A model generated the notes under the pieces. The model did not search any database. It saw nothing but the letters and a program-made list of their open reading frames with translations, and was not told the origin of the DNA. From positions 37,351,001-37,415,000 of the forward strand of contig NC_134368.1 of the NCBI RefSeq assembly GCF_035582795.1: a stretch of DNA of 64,000 bases, given 5' to 3'. A program made the translations under genes and the position numbers. Origin of the DNA: Mycteria americana (lineage: Eukaryota > Chordata > Aves > Ciconiiformes > Ciconiidae). This document shows positions 50,301-60,976 of this stretch, one piece after another. Position 1 is the first letter of the stretch. Every line of letters starts with the position of its first letter.

Positions 50301-53300
50301 TTATCATGGAAAGGTATTTAATAGCCAAGCACAATTACTTTTTTCCGTTTTCATTTTCTCCCAATTCCTATTGTTTCTATGACTTATTCAGCAGCAAGGG
50401 AGACTGCTGCTGTGGCACATTTAGTACAGACAGGTGGTGACAGCTTGCAGCGTTTGAACCATTACTTTGCTTAGACCTCCTCTGAGCATGAGGTTTACGG
50501 TACTACAAAAAACAGACAGTAGCATTGAAATAGCTTTGCCTGAGGGAAGATGCACGGAACTGGGGTCTGAGAGATTCCTTTGGTAAGGGTAGAAAGGTAT
50601 TGGACTAAAGGGTGGTTTAAGAGGCATGGCATGAGAGTTCATGAGACCTGGTTTTATTTCCTAGCATAGTGTGACTGTGGACAATGCATCCCTTCTCCCT
50701 TCTATGGCAGGCAGCGGTCAGTAGCTACAAAATCCATCAGTTTGTGAAGGGCACAGGTACTAGGGGATGACAAGAAGCCATGTACCTATCTAGACACACT
50801 GAACAATCTGGTTTATGCATCTGAGTGGAGTAATCCAAGATACAGAAGGGAAGACATACAGCAAACTGGTCAGTTCAAGAAAATACTGTACACATACCAC
50901 ATGCTGCATTGTTGGCTCTTAAAAACAAACATATTTTCGACACAGTATGGACTTGCTTGCGCTTTCTTACAACGTGTATGGGGGATAATAACAGGGAAGT
51001 ATTTCCTCTTTGCTTCTTGTTTTTTTACATTAGCAATGTCAGAGCGTTTTCCTTGAGGTGTGACTGAGGGGGTGGGTAGAAGAGTTGCAGTGATTGTGAG
51101 ACTTGGGGGTCTTGGCTTGCAAGTGATCCAGAGCCTAAAACATGGTGGCCTGTGCAACCCCCCTCCCCAGACCCTGCCCCCTGCCCTCACCACCCTGGCG
51201 CTGTTGTGTGCTTGCCTAAGTGTTAGACTTAACACTTCGGCAAGCACACAACATAAAATAGAACATCATTTTAGATTCCTTGAAGTCCATTGTTAAATTC
51301 TCTTTTCATAAATATTTAAGTACTTACCCAGCTTGTTGTTGCTGATTTCCTTTAAAAATGCAAGAGAGAAAGATTGCTTACCTAGTGTTAAGTTTTTTGT
51401 AGGGAAACTAAAGGGAGCCAGGCGCTCCTGGTGCTACCTTTCCTTTTCAAACTGCTCCCATGGAATGAATTTTTCTCACTTTGATAGTATTTAAATAGTA
51501 AAAATTACAAGAGATTTTTGGGCCAAATTTTAGAAGGCGTGTAGTTGCCTCGCTCCCACTGGGAGGAGATCAGGCTCTGAAGAGCCTGTGATGTGGTCCA
51601 GTATCCCTGCAGTTTGTTGCCTACCAGCAGGGTCTGAATGGCAGGATAAAAATAAGAGCTGGAAGAACTTGAGGCTGTAGGAGCACCATGTCGCCCCGAG
51701 CACTGGGTTAAGCCCTGCTTTGCTGCTGAAGTGCACATCGTTCTGCGTGACGCTTTACTGGAGAAATTGTGATGAAATGGGAAAATAGTTGTGCTATACT
51801 GCTGTTTGCCTAAGTAGCTGAAGGACCTGGCTTTTGAATTAAGCATGCTCTGAAACAGCGTTCCAGTATGTAAATCTAAATGCCAAGAACGGAGGGGCCT
51901 GGTTAATGTGACATGTTGGGGAATAGCTGTGAAAGAGGAAGAAAATGGATTAATTGGAAAAACAACCTGCAAGAAAGATATTATGGCAGTAGCATGAACT
52001 AATGATGACTTGGAGTTGAATTGCAGTACCTGGGTTATTTGAAGCATTACAAACCAGAAGGACAACAGCATATAAGGAAAGAATGAGTAGGAGACAATCT
52101 GGGTTTTTTCCTTTCCCTGCCTCTAAATCTTGCAGGTCAGTTTTTCCAGGCAGTGTTTCACACAGAGATTGCAGTGGTTCAGCTTTCTAAGCCTAGTTTT
52201 TACGTGTTAGGTCTCTCCTTCAGGAAAGCTGCCTACCAGATGCAGACTGGTGAGATACATCTGGTATCTTCCTTTGGAGTGATGAGAGGATTGAAGGGCC
52301 AAACAGGCACCAACACCACAGATGAGGACACGGAGATACTTTTAGTGTTTGTGCCATGAGAAGTGGAAAAAGGAAGGTTTTCTGGAAGGAACTGGAACCT
52401 GTGATTTAGGCCAATAAAACATCATTTTAGATTCCTTGAAGTCCATTGTTAAATTCTCTTTTCATAAATATTTAAGTACTTGCCCAACTTGTTGATGCTG
52501 ATTCCTTAAAAAATGCAAGAGGGAGAGATTGCTTCTGATTCCTTTGTGACTCTGATTCATTAACGTTGCTTTCACAGGTGAGATACCTGGTGATCTCTTA
52601 TAAAATGCACAAGAGGTGCTGAGGAGGGGCCATGTTTTTATGAGCAAATGCAGCATCTGGTGAATTCATGCTCTGCCTGCCAGCAGAAACCTTGATTCCC
52701 ACACACATGTTTGCACATAGGAACTGTATGGCTGTGCACCTCACAACCGCCTGCTATTTCTCAACAATTGCAAGTACCTCTGCCTTGCCCTTGTTGCCTG
52801 GACAGATCTGAGGTCACACCGCTGGAATAATCCCCTTAGCTTATCTTTCTGGCTATATCATGACCTGTTTGAAAATTCCTCCCACTTACTTCTCCTTACA
52901 ATCAGATCACTATAAACATCTCATTCTTCCTTCAAACGTCTGTCAGAGTTTTAGGCTCGCTTGTCCCTCTGATCTGGTCTGCTGTCTTATTTGCCTTGCT
53001 ATCTCTGCTCCTGTAGCATGCTGGTCTTGACACCCTATTAAGTTCTTCCTCTCTGCTTTCTGTGCTTCTTCCCAATTGCTTTCTCGCAGAGGATGGTTTT
53101 TTGCATCTTCTCTCTTCCACTAATGACCTCTTAAAAACCCGCTGTTACCTTGGTACCCAGGAGCGGTGTCTTTATTGACGGTTAAAAGACACTTCAGTAG
53201 CTGACTGAAACAGTTGCTGAATTTCCCAAGGTACCTTATCTTCCTCTCTGTCTCTTTGATTTAAGATCTGAGAGGTGAGAACTGCCTTTATTTGGGGATA

Positions 53301-56300
53301 TTGCAGATATTAAACATATGATAAAATGGAAATAACAATTTCCCAGTTTGCATGTGCAAATGTAGGTATTGATACAATAAACCACATGTGATTTTTTGCA
53401 GGTGCTCCCTTTGCCAGAGTTCTGGGCTTCTTGCCAAAACATTTTCTCTCAACCTCGCTGTTAACCAGTCCCTTGCGTTTTGCATCAGCTTCTGTCTAAA
53501 TAGGCTTAGCCCTCCAGTTAATAGATATCTTTTTCTCAAGCCCTGCCCATTGCACCTGCCTTTGAAAATGTGCCCTGGAGAACCCAGTGATTCATCAGTT
53601 GTGTGCTGTTGCTGTTTGATTAAATCATTGCTTAGTTTCAGGTGGCTGCATTTGCGTGCTGGAGCACTTGATCCTCCTGTTTACTGCTTTTGTGTATCGC
53701 GGAAGTGTTTGTAAAGCTTGAGGGGAGGTTGAGAATGAAAGGTATAATATCAGTGTTTGGGATAACAAGTGGTATAGGCCATACACTCTCTTCATTCAAT
53801 GCTTTTTCTGTTTCCACGCCAGTGAGCACGATGGATGTAATGTAGTCACAGCATGTTTCCAGAAATCCTGAGATCAGTAATGTAAAATAGGGCTTTGGAA
53901 TTTTAATAATGGAGAAAATGTCAGTATGCAAAGTTGGTGCAGCCTTGTCCTCCCTTCCCCCAGTTTTACTCATTTAGACCAGTCTATGTATTTTCTGACC
54001 TTGCAGATACAACATAAGGCAGGGGACGGGGAACCCTCCAGAACCTTGCATTGATTCCCCTCCTGTTCCAAGAGGATTCACCACCCTACAAAGTAAATGT
54101 ATATAGGTGTACTTTTAGACCAGACCTTCAGGGTCAGCTCCCATCTCCCTGGATGCATTTGGGAAGCTTGGGGACCTTCAGCACTGAAATGACTTTTGAC
54201 ATCTCCTAAGAGGGACTGTGGCACCTAGAGATCGCTGGGTTCTTTCCAAACCGCTGTTTTTTCCCCAGCCACATTCAGGGACGAGTTGTGTGTCACTGGC
54301 AACGCTTCAGTTTGAAGGCTGTTTTGTACTACCAGAGGTGAACAACAAAGTGTTGAAGAGAGCATGATTCTGGCCCACCCTCCTTGTAGAAATGACATTA
54401 TTTATTTAGCTCATTAAATGATGATGCTACTTTTCTCATAAAATATTTGTACCCTGTCAAGTATATGTCTGGGGTTTCAGAGATCAGCTGCCCAGATCAG
54501 GTATCACAGATCACAGTTATAGACTAATGCTGGGAATGGGAAATTATACAGAGGAAAGAGAGAGTTAATTCTTCCATGTGGGTATAAATAAGTCCATCCT
54601 GGCAGTTGACAGTTCAGTAACTTTGTTGAGCATTAAACTTAGACAACCCTTTTTTTGGGGGGGTAGTCTTTTCCTGCGGCTTGATACGGAGAGCAGTTTG
54701 AGACATTCTTCTTACGAAAGAAGCATGAGCAGAAGCTCTCATGGTGATTGCTGCATTGGCGTGGTTCACTCCACGTTAGAGAACTGCCTGTCTAGCTCAG
54801 GCTACCAGGCAACAACGAGTTATCAGCCTCCCTAAGTGAAATTAAATGAGCAGTTATTCAGAGCTATACTGAACCTATAGAGTGAGAAATACTCTCAGTA
54901 ACAAGTCATGATCAGATTGGGTTCAGTACCAAGAAAATCCTTACTCATTTGCCTATCAAGGGGTTTGGTTTTGTTTTGTTTTGTTTTGTTTTTTATTTGG
55001 GTACCAGAAGAAGTGAAGATTTTTCTCCCTCATTTTACATCAAAAATCTTCTTGGTCAACCACAAAAAATCATAGTTTATGGGGCTTTTTCATACAAACA
55101 CTTATACTGGCACAATCAGAGCACCCATCTTTTGCTATGGAGAGGGAAAAATAATATAAGCTAGAGCCCCCAGGGAAGTCTACCTAATTAGTGATTGAAA
55201 GATTATTTATTTGCAGCTAAAGGTGCTGGAGTAATCTGTGTGTGAATTTCTGTCTCCTAGGCTTTACAAAAATTCTTGTACTGAGGCAAATGAGGTTGTC
55301 AGAGAATTAAGGCCTCCCTTCAGTGATTATTTAGGCTTACTCTAAGAGAGAACAAAATGGATAATAAACATTAAGACATAACTTCCAATCCCCTGAGCCC
55401 ATTTTCCTCTCCTTATTCCTGTCTTTTAGATCGTGGCAATTCTTTAAATCCAGAACAATGTTCAAAAAGCTTCATTTTGCTTTTTGAACAGTTTGTGGCT
55501 TTGTTGCTGTCCTGCCTATTTGAAGATAGTGATGATGAATATAAAAAGCCATTTTTTTAATCCCAGATACATATGCTTGCTGTACAAAACCACAAATGTT
55601 GCACTAAGTGCTGTTCTTTTTCTTCCTTGGATCTCATGTGTTACTTTATGTGGAACCTGTTTAGCTTTCTTTGTAACTATGGTTACACACAGAGAAGTAA
55701 TAAAATGACTAAACAGTCTATCTGTTTTAGTTGCAGAGCTAGAAGTTGGCCAGTTTACCTAACTTTTTGGTTCTCAGCATAGACTCCCCACTGCTTATGC
55801 CTTATATACAGCCTAAACTCCTTTCTGGGATGGCACCCCTTGATACAAGTGATGGAGAGAAGGATTAGGAGAGAGCAACAGTCAGGAGATGTTGTTAACT
55901 GATCATGTAAGCAAACAGATTTTGTCCATTGATCATGTATGCAAATAGCTAGTCTTCAAATGACCTGTGCAACGGTGTTTAACCCCAGAACAGCTATGGA
56001 TTCCTGAAAAGTTGTTCTTACTGACTCTCCCCAGCCAAGTTAGGTTTTATATTCTTCATAGGTAAAAAATGCTGCAGGTTTACGTTGTTTCTGTGTGGTT
56101 TTATGTGTATTGACAGAACTCAAGCTTCCCTAAATGCACGTGTCTAAGTGAAAAGTGAATGTAGACAGGTGAAGTTGAAAGCCAGTAAAATAAGATACTG
56201 TCAGCTGAGGGCAAATGCAAAAGCAGCTGTATCTGCCCTCCTCAGCAGACTTCCTCAGAAATAAAGCAGGGTCAAGGATTCTGCAGAACGAGCTGTTCTC

Positions 56301-57215
56301 CGTGCCCCAAACCTCTGAGTTAGAAATCCCCAAAATAAGTTAAGGACAAATGGCACTCTTAACAGCAGGGTTTCTTGAGTTACATAAAATAGGAAAGCAT
56401 GATGATGAAATGAAACCAACAAATAAATACTATGTTTTGTATACCCTTTCATTGCCTTGCCAAAAAGAAACTATATCCCCCCAAAAGTCAGCTGAGTTTT
56501 ATCAGCTTTGCAAAATGATGAATGAATGCCTTGTTCTTTATTATTGCTTAAGTCATTCCTGTTTATGCCAGTATTTCAAGGATTATGTTTTGATTGTTCT
56601 GAAGAGGTGAAAACACTTTCTTGCTGATGAATAAACACTGCCACTTTTAAATATTTGTATGCAAAATGTCTTTAAAGCCATTATGAAATGCTTTCCAAAA
56701 GCACTAAGAAGCTGTTTCCCGAAAAGACAGTTTTTCTCTACATTTTCTTTCATGCTGAACAGTCCAAATGAAAAGCCTTTCAGAGTTAACTAGTTTAAGC
56801 AATACCAGTGTTTTAGTGTAATGAATAACTTTTTATAGAGGACAATTGCACACAGTTCAATATGCTAGTATTTCTATTTCTGTGCCCCACCAATGCCGGG
56901 ATTCTAGGGTAGAATTTCTTTCTTTGAGAAAGCTGAAGCGATCAAAACCCTGATTAACCTCTGATATTCACGTGGTGCTCTTGATCTTGAGGACCGAAGC
57001 AGTAACAAAGAGTTAATGGCAGCCATATGCTCAGGGTATTGTGGGTACTGTTGACCCAAATGTGAACTCCGCAAGCGAGCGCCGCTAACTGCTGTTTGTT
57101 TCAGGTTTGGCGTGGAGATTACTGATGAAGAGTTTGAGCTGCTACTTGACAGAATCCCCCTTGATGAAGATGGAAATGTCAGATACCCCCAGTTCATGGC
57201 CAGGTTTGATTCGTG
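35260..57215 (+). CDS. EFCAB6-like EF-hand protein gene, internal part
   Basis: Gene-level entry for scattered plus-strand exons. Supported: 35260-35361, 44449-44514 and 57105-57215. Probable: 42887-43003 and 35574-35621. Tentative: 35804-35842 and 36869-36962. Together they resemble a C-terminal stretch of EFCAB6, a protein of tandem degenerate EF hands: a half EF hand ending in a G-K-V loop, an 'ISWK' block, a linker, and a complete EF-hand pair (ISQQEF ... ITDEEFELLLDR ... GNVRYPQFMARF). Phases agree along 36869, 42887, 44449 and 57105. EFCAB6 is not syntenic with SLC25A4 in human, so this is probably a paralogue. Oddities: a stop codon forms at the 43003/44449 junction, the second half of the first EF hand is not found, and no start or end is visible. 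It may be a gene with unrecognised exons or a decaying one. Confidence 0.55.
35574..35621 (+). CDS. EFCAB6-like candidate exon: 'ISWK' block
   Basis: 16 codons, FIPRYASHGIDQISWK, between acceptor tgttccag and donor gtatga, phase 0 at both ends. Length and ending parallel the second EF-hand segment of EFCAB6 repeats, where an Ile-Asn-Trp-Lys precedes Phe-Leu. It is short, so the match could be chance. Confidence 0.4.
35804..35842 (+). CDS. EFCAB6-like candidate exon start (end unresolved)
   Basis: After acceptor cctgatcag the phase-0 frame reads ENEFFTQFSCLP, similar to the Phe-Leu-x-x-Phe-Ser-Cys run that follows the Trp-Lys block in EFCAB6. No good donor follows: the first GT (35841) would leave an intron of under 30 bases to the next acceptor at 35869. 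The end drawn is arbitrary. Confidence 0.25.
36869..36962 (+). CDS. EFCAB6-like candidate linker exon
   Basis: 94 bases between acceptor ccatttcag and donor gtaatc. Only one frame is open: 30 codons ending CNSKR plus two bases. It needs two bases in and gives two bases out, which fits the exon at 42887. The content is hydrophilic, as expected for a linker between EF-hand pairs, but has no recognisable motif. Confidence 0.3.
36963..42886 (+). other. Probable intron of the EFCAB6-like gene
   Basis: No supported exon. A candidate at 37859-37991 (good acceptor and gtaagc donor, phase 0 to 1) does not chain with its neighbours. A 51-bp minisatellite lies at 41162-41316. Otherwise nothing specific is seen. 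Confidence 0.45.
41162..41316. repeat. 51-bp minisatellite, three units
   Basis: The unit starts catgctcgtttgtgtttcag and ends agaggaaggaatttc. Units begin at 41162, 41213 and 41264. Units two and three are nearly identical; unit one differs at a few positions. The period is a multiple of three, so frames stay open on both strands. Confidence 0.9.
42887..43003 (+). CDS. EFCAB6-like candidate exon: helix before an EF loop
   Basis: 117 bases between acceptor tttctttcatag and strong donor gtaagc. One base in, 38 codons, two bases out. It reads ...GDGRISPASGVTAVEDKLAN then LVQSDFISLLATF: a Pro/Ser linker followed by an amphipathic helix that aligns in spacing with the E-helix preceding the 44449 exon. 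A second in-frame acceptor nine bases on (cacag, start 42896) is possible. The trailing bases TA plus the first base of the 44449 exon make TAA. Confidence 0.45.
43515..43537. repeat. Poly(C) run
   Basis: Seventeen C, one A and five C in a row, followed by a T tract. Likely polymorphic; on the minus strand it could form a quadruplex. Confidence 0.9.
44080..44122. repeat. 23-base tandem duplication
   Basis: The unit atgccagcaaagtgtcctaa plus at repeats directly, just before the region leading to the exon at 44449. Confidence 0.8.
44449..44514 (+). CDS. EFCAB6-like exon: EF loop and F-helix
   Basis: 66 bases between acceptor acatttttctcag and consensus donor gtaaga. One base in, 21 codons, two bases out: KTGKFKRKVISQQEFQAAIEC plus a split Arg codon. 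The second half is a classic EF-hand pattern (hydrophobic 8, Glu 12, Phe 13), but the loop's first half is basic and lacks Asp at 1, 3 and 5, so calcium binding is unlikely. Confidence 0.62.
45982..46522 (-). mobile_element. Solo LTR (ERVL-type), copy 4, diverged
   Basis: The same family as copies 1-3: it keeps the aligned blocks TGTGATGGGTTGGTCC, gctcactctcccc, gggttgagataaagatgttt and the end cagccagacccagtaca. The promoter block has decayed (tgatattatatgg where copy 2 has the CRE). Flanks atgga and acaga match at only three of five positions, so the duplication has eroded or the border is off. Probably older than copies 1-3. Confidence 0.75.
49438..49472. repeat. (TTTTG)n microsatellite
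   Basis: About seven uninterrupted TTTTG units. Confidence 0.9.
51202..51253. repeat. Near-perfect 24-bp-arm hairpin
   Basis: Left arm 51202-51225 (tgttgtgtgcttgcctaagt...) and right arm 51230-51253 pair at 23 of 24 positions around the loop gact, with one T/G difference. This is far stronger than expected by chance. It directly precedes the left member of a 118-bp direct repeat. Confidence 0.88.
51262..51379. repeat. Direct repeat, left copy (118 bp)
   Basis: From aacatcattttagattcctt to agattgctt. It matches 52418-52534 at nearly all positions, with a few substitutions and small indels. Same orientation, about 1.16 kb apart. Confidence 0.88.
52418..52534. repeat. Direct repeat, right copy (117 bp)
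   Basis: Partner of 51262-51379. Sequence outside the unit differs, including absence of the hairpin found left of the first copy. Confidence 0.88.
57105..57215 (+). CDS. EFCAB6-like exon: second EF hand of the pair
   Basis: After acceptor ctgtttgtttcag the split Arg is completed and 36 codons follow: FGVEITDEEFELLLDRIPLD then EDGNVRYPQFMARFDS. It joins the 44449 exon in phase and makes one collinear EF-hand pair. The loop has Pro 1, Asp 3, Asp 5, Gly 6 and Gln 12, so it is degenerate, as in EFCAB6. Donor gtatgc at 57216 is preferred; gtttga at 57204 is also in the right phase. Confidence 0.68.
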
Positions 57216-60200
57216 GTATGCAGCGTACGCATTTTATTTCTCATTTCTGAGTGGAATTGTTTTTAATCTGAGAGGCTAACATAACATTTCCAGACCGATT
57301 CTCGTTTCTTAAGTGTGCTCCTTTATGAAGTATTTCTTGCATGGAGTATGCTCATTACATTTTAAATTAGCTGATGTTATGGGTATATACTGTTTATAAT
57401 TTAGTTGCTCTTTAAATGCTAATTACATATTTTAGAAGAAAGAATTCAAAGGCATGTAACATACCTTCATGCTTTCTGTAGGCTGGGAAATATGACAGAC
57501 TTCTGAAGAAAAGCTAATTATTTCCAGAAAATGGTGATAAATGTACTTAACATCTCTCTAAGAACTTGAAGCATTTACAGGCCCTACACGTAGTCTGAAG
57601 GACTTCTGAAATGGTGATATTGGTTAATAGAAGCTCTACTCAGCCTCCAAGGCCTAGATATGAATGAGAGTCTGATTAAAATAAAGAAGCATTGGGCTAG
57701 ATAGAGGTATTTTATTATTTTCCAAAAATCAGGACTCAATCCACAAAACTGTCATGCCAGTAGCAGGGCAGAAGCCAGTGACATTGCTGAGGTGAGTGAA
57801 AGTCTCTTGTGGAATCTGGGACTGGAGAAATCCGTTCCACCCATGAAATCTGAAGAAGTAAATTCCAGCACTTTCATGCACACATAGAAGTTAGACTGCT
57901 CAAACAGAAATGCAAATGTTTTTGAGTTATTTAGCAGGTAAGGGTATATCTAGTTTGCGTACACATGTGAAGGGTAGCACATGGGGTACTTCCTGCACTT
58001 CAGGTAATGAACCAACTAAGTATTGCAAACGTGATGCAACTGCTTCTTCCTTCCTATTCCATTAATTGCTCTTCCACTCTTTTTCTTTTCCTCAGTCCTT
58101 GTCTTCCTGCTTCTGGAAGCTTTTGGGCTGAATTCAGCTGTCCACATGTTTGCACGCAGGTCTGTCGGATGTGACACAGAATTCATGAGATGCGTACGCC
58201 CTTCTGGGATGGTATCCCCTAGGCAATCTCCAAGAGTGTCTCAAATGACCCCTGAATGCCTTTGGGTGGGCTGCTGTTTCTCGCATACTTTTACTGCCAA
58301 GGCCTCCTCTCCAGTTCTTTCTTTTATAGCCCTCTGACTGGGTTGCAGCTATCCTGGATTCAGTTGTATGTGCATTTCTGTGAAGTGTCTCAGCTCCAGG
58401 AGTATTCCTTGGTTGTCCTGTGGTTAAGGGTGTAAAGAGGGGACAGCGGATAAAGACTATCTAGCAAAGATGACCAACCTTTGAGAAACCAAAAGCATAA
58501 AAAAAAATATACAGAGATGCACAACACTGGGCCTAACCCCCTTCCTCTTGCTGTGCATGCAGCTGCAGTAACCCTCCTCTGTGATTCCCGACTTTCTTTC
58601 TCACACACACATTGCTTCAGCTCCCATGTCCAGGTAAATTCTGAAATTAAGAGAAGCTGATGTCCCTAAAAGAGGCAAGATGCTTCTCAGCACTGTCTTG
58701 TCTTTGCGAATCAACTCATGGATTAGGATGGATCTGAACACCACATTTATTTCAGTTTCTAATAACTACTTTCTGGTGTTTGCTTACAGTTAACATGACA
58801 CATTTTCACCACAAAGAAGCTGCATTTAGCCCAGGGTGTACCACTGGCTGTCACCTTGTCTTGAAGTGTATCCATAAAAGTACACACAGCTACGCATAGC
58901 CCTTTAGGAGAGCTATCACTGACCCCGTATTTCAGTAGTAAAAAACTGTGCTATGTAATATTCTTGAGGATGCTGGCAAGGCAGCAGTTAACGTGCAGGC
59001 TTGCGTCTGACATTCTTGTGGACCGGGAGCAAAACTGAACACCATGATTTTTAGGGACATGTGGGAAGCCTAATTTGTACTAACCTAGCTCTGCCACCTT
59101 CAGGCCCTTTGCAATCCAAGGTGAGTTGAGAACACAGCATGAAATAAAAGCCTACCTCTAAGGTTGACATCTACCAGGGAATCACAGACAATATCCAGGA
59201 CTTTGCTTCTTTCAAAAGTCAGTTAAAACACTTGGTCTAGCTACATTAAACAGCGCAGGAAGGAGTCTACAGTAATTGGCAAGTTAAAGCTGCCTGCTAT
59301 AAATGGGAGCGCACTGGGAAGGGAGCCTGGACGCATAGCAGAGAAATGCCACAGTAAGTACAAAAAAAGCTTATGGGGTTGTGAAGGCTCTTTTCCCCAG
59401 GTCAGCCGGGGACCTACAGACATGCCTGGCCTCATATCTTCCCACAAGTAATAATGGGACCGTAGAAGCTGAACTACCATCTCTTGCCGGTGAGATACTG
59501 AGACATCTCCCCTTCTCAGAACCTCCAGGAATCTGACTGCACAAGTTGAGTTTTATACGGGCCAAGTCTTGCGTGACTCCTGCACTTGTTTTGCTATCAA
59601 ATGCCACCAAGAATAGGCTTAGGTTAGTCACATGAGCACCAGCAACATCTGGGCTTCTTTGCCAGGGAACCCTCAGACATACCAACATTGTCAGATCCAA
59701 AGGTATTTTCATATATATATGAAAAAGAGGATTAATATTATAAGGTGAAGTGGTCTGTCTTAATTGCAGGAGAAAGAGCTGTTATATTAGAAACTCAGAA
59801 TAAGGGAGGAGGGAGTTTTAGGAACTAAAGTTACAGCCTGGCTTTTGTCACAGTAGAGAGAACAGAACCTGATCATTCAGTGATGAAATGGTTTCTCTGC
59901 AGTCATTTTTTTAACTGATGAGTCTCATTTCCAAGTCAACCTTCAGAATTCACTAAATCTAGCAATTTCAAAGATTATTATTATGCCTACACCTGTTGTT
60001 TAGACATAATTAGTGTTTATACAGAAATCATTATACCTTCTGTGGAATGATTCTGTATTTGAACATGATCCAAACAAATAATTATATACTGGGACTATTG
60101 TTGCTCAAGTCAAGTGGGAGAGAGTGCATAGGCCCCATAGCATAGCTTAGGTAATAGCTCTTTATTTGCTTTATGGTGAGAACTGGAGGCCAGATGCTTC

Positions 60201-60383
60201 CCTCAGATTATTCTATGTTCACGTGGGGTGATTTCACTTACTCCAGTGCAAAACTGGAGTGTAACTGAGAACACAATGTAGGACTGAGATACCATAATTT
60301 TCACTTTCTTTGCCTGCCCCTCAATGTCTTTCCTCATATAAAACCAAATGTTGCTTGCAGGCTTTGTCCCAGATTCTCTTGTA

Positions 60384-60960
60384 TGTGGTGTGTTGGCCCC
60401 AGCCAGCAGCCAAACTCCCACCCAGCTGCTCAATCGCTCACTCAGATGCAGGGAGAAAGTAGGAGGAAAAGGAAAGAGAAAGCTTGTGGGTCGAGCTAAA
60501 GACAGGGAGATGACTTACCAGTTTCATTGTGGGCAAAACAGACTTGACTTGGGGAAAACTAATTTAATTTATTGCCAATTTATATATATATATTTAATTA
60601 CTAATTTGGGAAGCAAAAAGACAAACATTAAGATGCACAGGGAAAAGGCCTTTCTCCCCCCCCTTTCCCAGGATCAACTTCACTACTTCACTCCAGATTC
60701 CTCTCCTTGTTACCGCCACCGGTTACACTCAGTCCCTTCAGCGAGGAAGCCAGTGGAGCGGCGTGGAGTGGGAAGGGGGTTATGGTCAGGATGTAGTGGT
60801 TTCTCTCTGCTGTTCCTTCCATCTCGCTCTTTTCCTCTGCTCAGTCATGGGCCTTCCATGGGTTGCTGTCCCTTCCAGGGTGGAGGAGGCCCTGTTCTGG
60901 AAGGCAGGGATGCAATGTGTCTGCAGTAGCTGAGCTGATCTGGGATGCAATGTGTCTGCA
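60384..60960 (-). mobile_element. Partial avian ERV LTR, second family
   Basis: The start TGTGGTGTGTTGGCCCCAGC, then gcttgtgggtcgagctaaag and cagacttgacttggggaaaa, is a pattern I know from a widespread avian LTR family related to copies 1-4. The 3' part cannot be followed past about 60,960 and no flanking duplication is visible. The strand is assigned by analogy with copies 1-4. Confidence 0.6.
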
Positions 60961-60976
60961 ATAGCTGAGTTGATTT
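60907..60976. repeat. 35-base tandem duplication
   Basis: gggatgcaatgtgtctgcag and the following tagctgagctgatct occur twice in tandem with few changes, at the place where the LTR similarity is lost. Confidence 0.8.

Larger units (their letters stand above)
44515..57104 (+). other. Probable 12.6-kb intron of the EFCAB6-like gene
   Basis: Flanking exons join in phase, so no exon is required. It contains a solo LTR (45982-46522), a TTTTG microsatellite (49438-49472), a strong hairpin (51202-51253), a 118-bp direct repeat pair (51262 and 52418) and a GTTTT tract near 54966. The ORFs of 183 and 188 codons at 48924 and 51505 have no recognisable domain. Confidence 0.5.

Noticed and set aside
51505..52071. 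188-codon minus ORF
   Set aside because: Ser-rich, no motif, lies between the direct repeats; no exon signals linked to it.
60348..60929. 193-codon plus ORF
   Set aside because: Lies almost entirely in the partial LTR and reads through it in a non-coding direction.
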